From Actinomadura hallensis (GTDB lineage Bacteria; Actinomycetota; Actinomycetes; Streptosporangiales; Streptosporangiaceae): a DNA stretch of 64,000 nt. Numbering within the stretch: the stretch's first letter is position 1; every line of letters begins with the position of its first letter. Positions 8,156 to 16,976 of this stretch are shown piece by piece. Made by a program: the position numbers and the translations under genes. The notes beneath the pieces are model-generated. The model was given only the letters and a program-made list of their open reading frames with translations. It made no database searches and was not told the origin of the DNA. Location: contig NZ_VFPO01000001.1 in NCBI RefSeq assembly GCF_006716765.1, positions 6,138,001-6,202,000 on the forward strand. The letters are read 5' to 3'.

Positions 8156-8989
8156 TCAGGTCGCGTCGCCGTCGCCGGAGCCGTACATCGCGTCGTGCTG
8201 GCGGCGGGGGGAGCAGACCGAGGCGGAGGGGCAGGAGCAGCGGCCGCCGCCGTTGAGCCGGACGGTGACCTTGTCGGCGGGGACGTTGCGTCCCACGACC
8301 TGCCCCGGGCCCTCGGGGGTCTCCACCCGGGACCCGAGGGCCGGCATCCGCTGGTGGGCCTCGACGTAGAGGGGGTGCTCGTACTTGAGGCAGCACATCA
8401 GGCGGCCGCAGGCCCCGGCGATGCGGAGCGGGTTGACGGGCAGGTCCTGGTCCTTCGCCATGCGGACGGAGACGGGCTCGAAGTCCTTGAGGAACGTGGC
8501 GCAGCACAGGTCGCGGCCGCAGGGGCCGATGCCGCCCTGGAGGCGGGCCTCGTCGCGGGGGCCGACCTGGCGGAGCTCGACGCGGGCCTTGATGCCGCGG
8601 GCCAGGTCGCGGACGAGGGCGCGGAAGTCGACGCGGTGCGGGGCCGTGAAGTAGATCTTGAAGATGTTGTCGGCGTCGAGGTAGTCGACCCCGATGACCT
8701 TCATCGGAAGGTCGTGCTTGCGGATGAGGCGCTTGGCGATCGAGCGTCCCTCGGCGCGGCGCCGCCGGTTGGCCTCGTCGCGGGCGAGGTGCTCCTCGGT
8801 GGCGGGGCCGGCGCACACGGGCAGGCCGCCGATGTCCTCCGACACCCACTGCGGCGCCCACACGCACTCGGCCACCTCGGGGCCCGCGTCGGTGGGGACG
8901 AGGACCTTGTCGCCCACCTTCGGGCTGTGCGGGCCGGGGTCGAGGTAGTAGAGGCGGCCGTACCGGGTGAAGCTGACTGCCATCACCAT
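8156..8989 (-). CDS. PSP1-domain protein (RicT/YaaT-like)
   Basis: A cytoplasmic protein of about 278 residues with the PSP1 C-terminal domain. It shows MAVSFTRYGRLYYLDPG at the start, then a Cys-rich middle (GGIGPCGRDLCC, ACGRLMCCLKYEHPLY) that matches RicT/YaaT, which in Bacillus forms an Fe-S-containing complex affecting RNA processing and sporulation. The actinomycete role is not established. The tail has an extra CSCPSASVC cluster. A longer GTG-initiated frame begins at 9058 inside the tandem repeat, but the ATG at 8989 has a GGAG upstream and matches the family start. It belongs to the conserved topA-tmk-holB neighbourhood. Confidence 0.85.
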   Translation of the reverse strand: MVMAVSFTRYGRLYYLDPGPHSPKVGDKVLVPTDAGPEVAECVWAPQWVSEDIGGLPVCAGPATEEHLARDEANRRRRAEGRSIAKRLIRKHDLPMKVIGVDYLDADNIFKIYFTAPHRVDFRALVRDLARGIKARVELRQVGPRDEARLQGGIGPCGRDLCCATFLKDFEPVSVRMAKDQDLPVNPLRIAGACGRLMCCLKYEHPLYVEAHQRMPALGSRVETPEGPGQVVGRNVPADKVTVRLNGGGRCSCPSASVCSPRRQHDAMYGSGDGDAT

Positions 8990-9053
8990 GCCCACGGTTT
9001 CGCTCCGTTCGCCCGGTTCCGTGCGACCCACTTTAGGCCGTCCGCCCGTGTGG

Positions 9054-9158
9054 ATCACCAGGCCGCGCGCAGATCACCAGGCCGCGCGCAGGTCACCAGG
9101 CCGCGCGCAGGTCACCAGGCCGCGCGCAGGTCACCAGGCCGCGCGCAGGTCACCAGGC
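9054..9158. repeat. 19-bp tandem repeat filling the gap between two genes, five full copies plus a partial
   Basis: The unit (R)TCACCAGGCCGCGCGCAG runs head to tail at 9054, 9073, 9092, 9111 and 9130, with a sixth partial copy from 9149. The first two copies differ from the others by one base. On the minus strand each unit carries GCCTGGTGA, the final Ala-Trp-stop of the gene ending at 9150. The array therefore looks like a repeated copy of that gene's stop region. There are no spacers, so it is not a CRISPR array. Confidence 0.95.
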
Positions 9159-10151
9159 GGCGTCGGCGAGGTCCTCCCCTGGGACGGGCCGGGCGTCCTG
9201 CGGATACACGTCCCCGGCGGTGGCGAGGAAGCCGCTGTCGGACGGGTTCGCGTCGAGGTCGGTGAGGTCGCCCTTGACGTTCTGCTTCCACAGAACCTCA
9301 CCCGGCCGGCCGTCCGGCGTGTACGACTGGAGGGTCAGCTGGGAGTCCTTGACGATGCCGACGACGATCGTCTTGCCGGTGTAGACCGCGGCGGTACCGC
9401 CCTGGGGAAGGGTCAGGACGGCTTTGCTCATCCTGAGGTCGCCCGTGGAGCCCGAGGTGTCGAGGATCCGGACCTCGTGCTTGATCTCCCTGAGCTCGCC
9501 CCCGACCGAACGGACGGGACTCCAGACGAACGAGAGCGTCGCGTCGGCCCACGAGAGGCTGCCGATACGGCCGGGCGACTGTGTCGTCCACACCTTGTGG
9601 TCGCCGGTCTCGGGGGAAACGACCTCCACGCGGGCGCGGGTGCCCTTGTAGGTGACGTAGGCGATGCGGTCGCCGTCGGGGCTGACGGCGAGTTCCGACC
9701 ACTTGGTGGACGCGCCGGCGACGCTGACGTCGGGGATGTCCTCAAGGTCCTTGGGACGCCCGTCCTCGTCCAGGTGGAAGCGCTGGAACGTCACCTCTGG
9801 GCCCGCGTAGGACGCGACGATGTACGAGCCGTCCCGCACGGCCGCGACCCTGTGGAAGCGGCGGTCCGGCGGCGCCGCGACGGGCAGGCCCACGTTCTCG
9901 CCGGTCTGGACGTCGCGGACGACGAGGGCGGCACCGGACTCGGTGACGCCGACGACCCACCGCGCCGGGGTCTCCTGCTCGTCCGCGGCGATCTTGGCCT
10001 CGCGCTTCTTGGCGGCGCGCTGGTGCTCGCGCACCACGTCGACGCCCGCGCCGACGGCCAGCGCCACGGCGGCCGCGATGCCGATCGGGACGAGCCCCTT
10101 CCACGACCCGAGACTCGTGTCCGGGGGTGGGTCCTCGCGCCTGTCGTTCAT
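9150..10151 (-). CDS. Membrane-anchored beta-propeller-like protein (TolB/WD40-like), function unknown
   Basis: A 333-residue protein with a short cytoplasmic tail (MNDRREDPPPDTS), one membrane helix (GLVPIGIAAAVALAVGAGV) and an extracellular domain. That domain shows repeated beta-strand motifs such as SELAVSPDGDRIAYVTYKG and LSWADATLSFVW, typical of TolB/WD40 propellers. The start is placed at the ATG at 10151 because 22 upstream in-frame residues are basic and uncharacteristic. The stop codon is the first member of the 19-bp tandem array downstream. Specific function is not recognisable; a sensor or scaffold on the outer face is possible. Confidence 0.7.
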   Translation of the reverse strand: MNDRREDPPPDTSLGSWKGLVPIGIAAAVALAVGAGVDVVREHQRAAKKREAKIAADEQETPARWVVGVTESGAALVVRDVQTGENVGLPVAAPPDRRFHRVAAVRDGSYIVASYAGPEVTFQRFHLDEDGRPKDLEDIPDVSVAGASTKWSELAVSPDGDRIAYVTYKGTRARVEVVSPETGDHKVWTTQSPGRIGSLSWADATLSFVWSPVRSVGGELREIKHEVRILDTSGSTGDLRMSKAVLTLPQGGTAAVYTGKTIVVGIVKDSQLTLQSYTPDGRPGEVLWKQNVKGDLTDLDANPSDSGFLATAGDVYPQDARPVPGEDLADAAW

Positions 10152-10318
10152 GGGGACGCCCCGCACCTGCCCTTCCGTTGCCCGTGCTCCGTCGTTTCTA
10201 TCTCTACATCGCCACAAACACCCACGAATGTGGAATTACCACTTCGCAGTGAAGTCGGCGCCCGCGTCCGGCCCGGTGCCCGGTCCATGGCCCGGCCCGC
10301 GTCCGGTCGCGTCCTGTC

Positions 10319-11185
10319 TCAGCCGAGCGCGGCCCGTGCCGCGTCGACCAGGGAAGCACGATACGACGTGCCGAAGAGCGCCACGTGCACGAGCAGCGGA
10401 TGCAGCTGGTGCAGCGGGACGCGTGCGCGCCACCCGTCGGCCAGCGGCGCGGCCTCATCGTAGGCGGCGAGGACGCGTTCCAGGTGCGGCGTCCCGAACA
10501 GCGCCATCATCGCCAGGTCGGTCTCGCGGTGGCCGCCGTGCGCGGCCGGGTCGATGAGCATCGCCCGGTCGCCGGTCCACACGATGTTGCCCGACCACAG
10601 GTCGCCGTGGATGCGGCTCGGCGGCTCCGGCGGCCCGGCGAGCGACTCGATGTCCTCCATCACCCGCTCGACCAGCCGGACGTCGCCGGACGACAGGTGG
10701 CGGGCGCCGAGCCGGAGGAACGGCTCCAGTCGGCGCTCGGCGTACCAGCGGGGCCAGTCCCGCTCGTCGGGCGTGTTGTCGAGGGGCAGGTCCGCGATGA
10801 AACCGTCCCAGGGCGCCCCGTAGAGCCGGGGGCGGGCGCGGGTGTGCAGGGCGGCCAGCTCGCGTCCGAGGCGCTCGGCGGCGGACGGGGTGGGCGACGC
10901 GGACGGCAGCCACGGCAGGACGAGCATGCGGTCGTCGGCCGCCAGCACCTCCGGGACGGGCGTCCCGGGGCCAGCCTCGCCCAGCCACCGCAGGCCCGCC
11001 GCCTCCGCCGCGAAGACCCCGGCGCCCGCCGGGCCGTCCTCCCTCGCCGCCCCGGACGCGGCCTTCACGAACACCTCGCGGCCGTCCGCCAGGGACGCCC
11101 GGTGCAGCGTCCAGGAATGGCTGGAGCCCAGGTCGCGCAGCGCGTCGACCCGGGTTCCCAGCATCCGTTCAAGCCGGTCCCGCAC
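10319..11185 (-). CDS. Fructosamine/ketosamine-3-kinase family protein
   Basis: A cytoplasmic APH-fold kinase of 288 residues. The family phosphorylates ketoamines on glycated proteins or small molecules so that they decompose. The catalytic loop HGDLWSGNIVW and the metal-binding segment LIDPAAHGGHRETDLAMM are intact, and the N-lobe has an invariant-type Lys in VFVKAAS. The start codon lies 4 bp after the stop of the tyrosine phosphatase gene, so the two are probably co-transcribed. Substrate in actinomycetes is not known. Confidence 0.88.
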   Translation of the reverse strand: MRDRLERMLGTRVDALRDLGSSHSWTLHRASLADGREVFVKAASGAAREDGPAGAGVFAAEAAGLRWLGEAGPGTPVPEVLAADDRMLVLPWLPSASPTPSAAERLGRELAALHTRARPRLYGAPWDGFIADLPLDNTPDERDWPRWYAERRLEPFLRLGARHLSSGDVRLVERVMEDIESLAGPPEPPSRIHGDLWSGNIVWTGDRAMLIDPAAHGGHRETDLAMMALFGTPHLERVLAAYDEAAPLADGWRARVPLHQLHPLLVHVALFGTSYRASLVDAARAALG

Positions 11186-11189
11186 CGGC

Positions 11190-11669
11190 TCAGGCGGCCT
11201 TGAGCCCGTTGCGGATCTCGTCCAGGAGGCCCGGCATGGCCGCCTCCACCTGTTTCAGGACGAGGTCGAAGTCCTCTGTGCCGCCGTAGTAGGGGTCGGG
11301 GACGTCGAGGTCGCCGCCCGCCTCGGGGTCGAACTCCCGCAGCAGTCGGATCTTGCGGGCCGCCTCCTCGTCCGGGGCCATCGCCTTCAGCGCACGCTTG
11401 TGGCCGCTGTCCAGCGCCACGATCAGGTCGTAGCGATCGAACCAGTCCGCCTCGAACTGCCGGGCGATGTGCGCCGACCGGTACCCCGCCCTCTCCAGCG
11501 TGGCGATCGTCCGCTCGTCGGCGGCGTTGCCCACGTGCCAGTTCCCGGTGCCCGAGCTGTCAACCTCGACGTCCAGCCCCTCCTCCTCGACGTGATGGCG
11601 CAGGATCCACTCGGCCATCGGGGACCGGCAGATGTTGCCGGTGCAGACGAACGTGACTCGGTACGACAT
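11190..11669 (-). CDS. Low-molecular-weight protein-tyrosine phosphatase
   Basis: A 159-residue cytoplasmic phosphatase with the active-site P-loop VCTGNICRSP near the N-terminus (CX5R) and the general-acid loop DPYYGG near residue 128. Both are in the usual places for the LMW-PTP family (PtpA-like). It dephosphorylates phosphotyrosine; actinomycete homologues affect development and secondary metabolism, which is known for the family but not shown here. It is followed after 4 bp by the fructosamine-kinase-like gene. Confidence 0.92.
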   Translation of the reverse strand: MSYRVTFVCTGNICRSPMAEWILRHHVEEEGLDVEVDSSGTGNWHVGNAADERTIATLERAGYRSAHIARQFEADWFDRYDLIVALDSGHKRALKAMAPDEEAARKIRLLREFDPEAGGDLDVPDPYYGGTEDFDLVLKQVEAAMPGLLDEIRNGLKAA

Positions 11670-11754
11670 GCCTTCATCATGCCTGAGGCCGCGCAGCGCC
11701 CGGTGACGGCCGCGTCCGCGCCCTCTGCCGCCTCCCGGACGCCGGGGAAAGAAC

Positions 11755-11783
11755 GCGGCCCCCGGCTGATGTCCGGGGGCCGC
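11755..11783 (-). terminator. Hairpin terminator after the subtilase gene
   Basis: An 11-bp perfect stem (GCGGCCCCCGG / CCGGGGGCCGC) with a 7-nt loop lies just past the stop of the subtilase gene and before the phosphatase gene on the same strand. Confidence 0.75.
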
Positions 11784-11814
11784 ATCCTGGGGTGGGTCCT
11801 GGGCGGGTTCAGGG

Positions 11815-13524
11815 TCAGTGCTGGACGGCGTTCAGCGCGTTCACGACGCCGTTGCCGAAGAACCCGTTCCTCTCCTTCGAGCCTTCACAGGTCTGCGTCG
11901 AGGTCCGCTTCTGCCACTCGCCGCCAGACTGGGCGTACCAGACGTACTCCACGGTCCGGGGGCTCGGGCACGGCTTGGCTGTGGCGGTGCCCCGCAGGAT
12001 CTGCTCGACGCGGCGCGGGCTGAGCGTGAGGCCGCCGTTGCGGCGGTCCCGGTGCCCGTACTTGCTGACGATGAGCGCGGCGACCCCGACGGCGTGCGGC
12101 GCCGCCATCGACGTGCCCTGGATCGACTGGTAGTACGCGCAGTCGTCGCCCTTGCAGCTCTGGATGACGTACGGCACGTTCGGCGTCCCGTCGGCGTTCA
12201 GCTCGCCGCGCGCCTTCGCGAGCCGCTCGGGGTACGCGGCCCAGATGCCGCCGCGGTCGTCGGGACGCTGGTCGGGGGTGTCGACCTTGTCGCCGCCCGG
12301 CGCCGCCACCGCGACGTAGCCGTCGCCGAAGCTGCTGTAGTACGACTTGCGGCCGCTCGGGCCGGTCGCCGACACCGGGATGACGTGGTCGCCCTCGGAC
12401 GGCATCGACACGCACGACGGCGGGATCGTCCGCTCGTAGGGCTTCTCGCCCGGCACGGACGGGAAGCCGGGGCTGCCCGTGTCGGTGTTCGTCTTCGTGT
12501 AGTCGACGAAGTCGTTGCCGGCCGCGGAGATCAGCGTGACGCCCCGCTCGTGCGCGAAGTTCAGCGCGCGCTGCGTCGCCTTGATGATGGTGGCCTGCTC
12601 CAGCCGCGCCTCAGGGCCGTCGGCCGGGTTGTCGACGCAGTTCCAGAGCCAAGGGTCGACGTAGTAGCTCATGTTGACGACGTCGATGCCCGTCTTGCCC
12701 GCGTAGGTGAGGCCGTCGACGGTCGGCTGGAGGAAGAAGTAGCCGGAGTCCTGCCCGACCCGCAGGTTCACGATCGACACGTTCGGCGCGACGCCCGCCA
12801 TGCCGAGGCCGTTGCGCGGTGAGGCGATCGTGGACGCGACGTGCGTTCCGTGGTCGTTGTCGTCCCAGTCGACGGGGTCGACGCAGGACGCGAATTCACA
12901 CGGCCCGTCCAGTTCGTCGCCGTTTCCGTCGGTCGGGATGTCGCGGGTGAAGTTGCGGCTGAGCTTGCGGTTGAAGTTCGGCTTGATGTCCGGGTGGCTG
13001 CCGTCGACGCCGGTGTCGAGAATTCCCACCAGGACGCGTTTGTCGCCCGGCTCCTTCTTGTAGGAGCCGTCCGCCGTCGCGCCGATCTGCTTCATGTCCC
13101 ATTGCAGGTCGGCGAGCGGTTCGGTGTCCTTCGACGGTTTGCCGGCCGGCGAGATCGCGGCCTTGGAGCCGACGGTCTCCTCGATTTTCGCGGCCTTCTT
13201 CTTCGCGGGCTTCGGCGCCTTGCCGATGACGCGGTTGTGCGCGACCCCCTCCAGTTCCCTTTCGCGCATCGCCGCGCGGACGAAGCCCGGGTTCTTCGAG
13301 CGGACGGTGGCGACGCCGACGTCGCGGTTCTCGTGGACGACCTTTCCTCCGGCCTCCCTGACCGCGCGCCTGGCCCGGCTCGGATGCACGTCCTCCCTGT
13401 AGAGCACGACGTACTCCGACTCCTCGCCCTTCGTGTGCGAAGGGCCGGGAGCCGCTGACGCGGGCGCCGCGAGGGCCGTCATGGTGGCGACGGCACACGC
13501 GGCGGAAATCAACGCTCGCCGCAA
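11815..13524 (-). CDS. Secreted subtilisin-family (S8) serine protease
   Basis: A 569-residue exported protease. The signal peptide has a hydrophobic core then ASAAPG. An inhibitor-I9-like propeptide follows (EYVVLYREDV), then a Lys-rich linker and the catalytic domain. The catalytic Asp is in GILDTGVDGSHPD, His in DNDHGTHVAS and Ser in QGTSMAAPHAVGVAALI. Two Cys pairs (CEFASC, CKGDDC) suggest disulphides. A convincing hairpin terminator follows. It shares the neighbourhood with holB and topA, as in other actinomycetes. Confidence 0.93.
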   Translation of the reverse strand: MRRALISAACAVATMTALAAPASAAPGPSHTKGEESEYVVLYREDVHPSRARRAVREAGGKVVHENRDVGVATVRSKNPGFVRAAMRERELEGVAHNRVIGKAPKPAKKKAAKIEETVGSKAAISPAGKPSKDTEPLADLQWDMKQIGATADGSYKKEPGDKRVLVGILDTGVDGSHPDIKPNFNRKLSRNFTRDIPTDGNGDELDGPCEFASCVDPVDWDDNDHGTHVASTIASPRNGLGMAGVAPNVSIVNLRVGQDSGYFFLQPTVDGLTYAGKTGIDVVNMSYYVDPWLWNCVDNPADGPEARLEQATIIKATQRALNFAHERGVTLISAAGNDFVDYTKTNTDTGSPGFPSVPGEKPYERTIPPSCVSMPSEGDHVIPVSATGPSGRKSYYSSFGDGYVAVAAPGGDKVDTPDQRPDDRGGIWAAYPERLAKARGELNADGTPNVPYVIQSCKGDDCAYYQSIQGTSMAAPHAVGVAALIVSKYGHRDRRNGGLTLSPRRVEQILRGTATAKPCPSPRTVEYVWYAQSGGEWQKRTSTQTCEGSKERNGFFGNGVVNALNAVQH

Positions 13525-13654
13525 AGCAGAACCTCCTGGCCGTTGGGGGGATAGCCCGGTTCGGTGTTGATCAGCCAGGCGACGCTACTCGTGTTCCTGT
13601 TGAGAGTCGCGTACGGGAACGTAACGAATGGGGACAGCTCTTGTAAGAACCCCG

Positions 13655-14794
13655 TCATCCCGTGCGAAGGGCGAGCGTGAGCGCTTCGACGGCGAGCAGC
13701 GGATTGACGTTCGCGTCCAGCCGCTCCCTGCACTCCATGATGGCGTCGAGACGTTTGAGGGTGTCCTCGGGGCGGCCGTTCTGCGCGGCGGTCCGCAGCT
13801 CAGGAGCCATTTCGGTGTTCACCAGGCCGTCGCCCGCGCCGAGCTGGATCGCCAGCACGTCCCGGTAATAGGACGCCAGGTCCAGCAGCGCCCGGTCGAG
13901 GGCGTCGCGCTTGATGCGCGTCGCGCGCGATTTCTGCCGGTCCTCCAATTCCTTGAGCGCACCGGCCGTTCCCCTCGGCATCCGCCCCTTGGCGCTTTCA
14001 CCGAGGGCCTGCCGCAGCGCGGACGTCTCGGCCTCGTTCAGCTCCTCCGTCTGCGCCTTCGCCTCCGCCTCGGCCGCCTTGACCAGCACCTCCGCCGCCG
14101 CGACCGCCGGGCCCACCGACGTCAGCCGCCGCGGCACCTCCAGAATCTCCGCGCGCCGCCGCCGCGCCTCCGGGTCGGTCGCCAGCCGCCGCGCCCGGCT
14201 GACATGCCCCTGCGCCGCCCGCGCCGCCACGGCTGCGGTCTCGGGGTCGACGCCGTCGCGCCGCACGAGGACGTCCGCGACCGCGTCGGCCGGCGGGGTC
14301 CGCAACGTCACCAGCCGGCACCGCGACCTGATCGTCACCAGCAGGTCGTCCGGGGACGGGGTGCACAGCAGCCACACCGTCCGCGGCGGCGGCTCCTCGA
14401 TCGCCTTCAGCAGCGCGTTCGCGGCCGACTCGGTGGCGCGGTCGGCGTCCTCGAACAGCACGATCTGCCAGCGGCCCGCGCTCGGCGACGACGACGCCCG
14501 CAGCACCAGCGCGCGGGTCTCCTTCACCCCGTACGACAGGCCCGCCGGACGGACGACCTCCACGTCCGCGTGCGTCCCCTGGAGGACCTGGTGGCAGGAC
14601 GCGCAGTGCCCGCAGCCCCGCGGCGTCTCCTCGCACTGCAGCGCCGCCGCGAACGCCCGCGCCGCGGCGGACCGGCCCGCCCCCGGCGGCCCGGTGAACA
14701 GCCACGCGTGCGCCAGGCCGCCCGTCCCCTCCGCGGCCGCCGACAGCTGCGCGACGACGGGCTGCTGCCCCACCAGGTCATCCCAGACGCTCAT
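13655..14794 (-). CDS. holB: DNA polymerase III subunit delta' (HolB)
   Basis: The clamp-loader delta' subunit, 379 residues. The AAA+ domain shows GPPGAGRS (altered Walker A) at about residue 35 and a zinc module CGHCASCHQV. LFEDADRATESAANALLKAIEEPP is the classic clamp-loader Walker B/sensor text, and TIRSRCRLV follows. The C-terminus is a helical collar typical of actinobacterial HolB. It lies 60 bp after the tmk fusion gene and belongs to the topA-tmk-holB series. Confidence 0.93.
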   Translation of the reverse strand: MSVWDDLVGQQPVVAQLSAAAEGTGGLAHAWLFTGPPGAGRSAAARAFAAALQCEETPRGCGHCASCHQVLQGTHADVEVVRPAGLSYGVKETRALVLRASSSPSAGRWQIVLFEDADRATESAANALLKAIEEPPPRTVWLLCTPSPDDLLVTIRSRCRLVTLRTPPADAVADVLVRRDGVDPETAAVAARAAQGHVSRARRLATDPEARRRRAEILEVPRRLTSVGPAVAAAEVLVKAAEAEAKAQTEELNEAETSALRQALGESAKGRMPRGTAGALKELEDRQKSRATRIKRDALDRALLDLASYYRDVLAIQLGAGDGLVNTEMAPELRTAAQNGRPEDTLKRLDAIMECRERLDANVNPLLAVEALTLALRTG

Positions 14795-14854
14795 GCGAGA
14801 AGGCTAACCGGACCCGTCACCGCCCCGGGACCCGCTTGGCGCCACCCGGGCGGG

Positions 14855-16948
14855 TCAGAAGTCCCGGATGACCGGGAAGGTGCTCGTGGCGTCCTCCGTG
14901 CCGGCGGGAACGGGGTCGGGCAGGATCTCCCGGATGCGGTACTGGATCTCGCGGCTCAGCTCCCCCTGCGGGCGGCTCGCGTCCAGCACCAGGTAGCGGT
15001 CGGGGTCGGCCTCCGCGAGGGCGCGGAAACCCTGGCGGACCCGCTCGTGGAACTCCCGCGACTCCGACTCGATGCGGTCGGCGGGCGCGGACAGCCGGCT
15101 GAGCCCCTCCTGCGGCGGCAGCTCCAGCAGCACCGTCAGGTCGGGGACGAGGCCGCCGGTCGCCCACGCGTTGACGCGGGCGATGTCCTCGACGGGCAGC
15201 TGCCTCCCGAAGCCCTGGTAAGCGAGGGAGGAGTCGACGTACCGGTCGCTGACCACGATCGCGCCCCGCTCGATCGCCGGTTTGATCACGTTGGCGACGT
15301 GGTCGGCGCGGTCCGCCGCGTACAGCAGGGTCTCGGCGCGGTCGGACAGTCCCGTGGTGTCGCGGTCGAGCAGCATCGCCCGCAGCCGCATGCCGATCTT
15401 GGTGGCGCCGGGCTCGTAGGTGGTGACGACGTCGTAGCCGTGGTCGCGCAGCCAGATCGCCGCGAGCCGCGCCTGGGTCGTCTTGCCCGCGCCCTCCCCG
15501 CCCTCGAACGCGATGAACACGCCGCGCTCGCGCCGGATGGTCCGCTGCTGCGCGGCGGCGGCCGCGGCCTGCTCGGGCGGCGTGTAGACGTCGCCGTGCA
15601 GGGCGGCGCGCAGGTCCGGGACGAGGGGGATGCCGCGGCGGTCGTCCAGCCGCCGGTACGCGAGCAGGCCGAAGACCGCGGCGAGCACGGCCGCGACGAG
15701 CAGCGCGGCGCCCGACCCGTGCACGTCGTAGACCGCGCCGCCGACCTCGAGGCGGTGCGACCCGATCAGGCCCGCGACCAGCGGCACGGCGGCGAACGCC
15801 ACCACGGCCGTGACGAGGGCGACCGAGCGCAGGTACGCCGACGGCCGGGTGTCCTGCTGAGCGTCCCCGTCGCCGGAGCCGCCGACCACGCCGGAGCCGT
15901 TCGCCCAGGCGGCCCCGGCGGACATCCCGAGGAAGCCCGTCGCGAACACGACGACGACCAGGTTCTGCACGACGGCGATCACGGCCAGCGCGAGCGCGGC
16001 GGCCACCACCGCGAGGCCCGCGAGCCTGCGGCGGCTGAACGGCACGAGGACGCGGGGCCCGGCGAACAGCCCGAACCCGAGCCCGAACACCAGCCCGGCC
16101 AGGACGCTGCCGTACCCGGCGTCGCCGCCGCCCAGCTCACCGGCGTGCACGCGGGCGACCGCGACGACCGCGCCCGCGGCGAGGGACACGGCGGCGACCG
16201 CGAGGCCGAGACCGCGCGCGGCGGCCGTCCCGGCCCCCTGGAAGAGCGACTTGAGCGGCGCCGGGACCGGGGCCGGCGGCTCCGCGGGGATCTCACGGAT
16301 CAGCGCGACGGCGACGGCGGACGCGAGGAACACCGCGGCCGTCACGTACAGGGCGAGGCCGGCGCGGGAGCCGCCGCCGAGCGTCGCGTCCGCGACGAGC
16401 GCGACGACGGCGAACAGCGGCGCGGCGGCCAGCGCCGGACCGAACAGGACGCGGTTCGCCGACCGGCGGGCGGCGGCGCGCGTCTCCTCGTCGGCCGCCA
16501 TCGCGGGCAGCGAGGCGCGCACGGTCGGCGCCCACAGCAGGTTCAGGCACGCGACGAGGAACGCGGCGGCCATCGTCCACGGCAGCATTCCGAGCAGCGG
16601 CACCGTCACGATGATCACGAGCCGCAGCACGTCCGCGATGATCAGCATGAGCCGTCGGTCGACCCGCGCGGCGAGCGTCCCGCCGAGCGGCGCCAAGAGC
16701 ACCGCCGGCAGCAGCATCAGCGCGAGGACGCCGCCGACCGCCTGCGCGCGGACCCCCTCGTCGTCGCGGGTCAGCATCGCGGCCATCGCGGTCAGTGCGG
16801 GGACGGTCAGCCACATCCCCAGCGCCGACAGGGACACGGCGGTCCGCAGCCGCCGGAGCGGCCCGACCATCGAATGCGACGAAGGTGACGAAACACCCGG
16901 CGGCGGGGAGGCTGCGGGGTGCGGCCGGGGTGCGCCCGTTCTGGTCAT
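14855..16948 (-). CDS. tmk: MFS-like membrane domain fused to thymidylate kinase
   Basis: The C-terminal part (from about residue 478) is a complete dTMP kinase that makes dTDP for DNA synthesis: P-loop FEGGEGAGKTTQ, the DR(Y/F) motif in VVSDRYVDSSLAYQG, and a LID-like region with DRIESES. The first roughly 460 residues are a transporter-like domain of about 12 helices (LTVPALTAMAAML, LMLLPAVLLAPLGGTLAARVDRR), resembling MFS_1 proteins. The same fusion is found in Streptomyces (tmk region next to topA), so it is lineage-typical rather than an assembly error. Whether the membrane part transports anything is unknown. A later start at 16870 (MVGPLRRLRTAV) is possible. Confidence 0.88.
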   Translation of the reverse strand: MTRTGAPRPHPAASPPPGVSSPSSHSMVGPLRRLRTAVSLSALGMWLTVPALTAMAAMLTRDDEGVRAQAVGGVLALMLLPAVLLAPLGGTLAARVDRRLMLIIADVLRLVIIVTVPLLGMLPWTMAAAFLVACLNLLWAPTVRASLPAMAADEETRAAARRSANRVLFGPALAAAPLFAVVALVADATLGGGSRAGLALYVTAAVFLASAVAVALIREIPAEPPAPVPAPLKSLFQGAGTAAARGLGLAVAAVSLAAGAVVAVARVHAGELGGGDAGYGSVLAGLVFGLGFGLFAGPRVLVPFSRRRLAGLAVVAAALALAVIAVVQNLVVVVFATGFLGMSAGAAWANGSGVVGGSGDGDAQQDTRPSAYLRSVALVTAVVAFAAVPLVAGLIGSHRLEVGGAVYDVHGSGAALLVAAVLAAVFGLLAYRRLDDRRGIPLVPDLRAALHGDVYTPPEQAAAAAAQQRTIRRERGVFIAFEGGEGAGKTTQARLAAIWLRDHGYDVVTTYEPGATKIGMRLRAMLLDRDTTGLSDRAETLLYAADRADHVANVIKPAIERGAIVVSDRYVDSSLAYQGFGRQLPVEDIARVNAWATGGLVPDLTVLLELPPQEGLSRLSAPADRIESESREFHERVRQGFRALAEADPDRYLVLDASRPQGELSREIQYRIREILPDPVPAGTEDATSTFPVIRDF

Positions 16949-16976
16949 GTCGGTCAGGGTATCGGCGCGGATGTCC

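Noticed and set aside
9054-9158. Tandem 19-bp array considered as a CRISPR
   Set aside because: The units are contiguous with no spacers, the unit is shorter than CRISPR repeats, and no cas genes are nearby.
13628-16888. Very long plus-strand open frame (over 1,000 codons) opposite holB and the tmk fusion
   Set aside because: It runs antisense to two well-recognised genes and its translation is Arg/His/Gly-rich without family motifs, a typical shadow in high-GC DNA.
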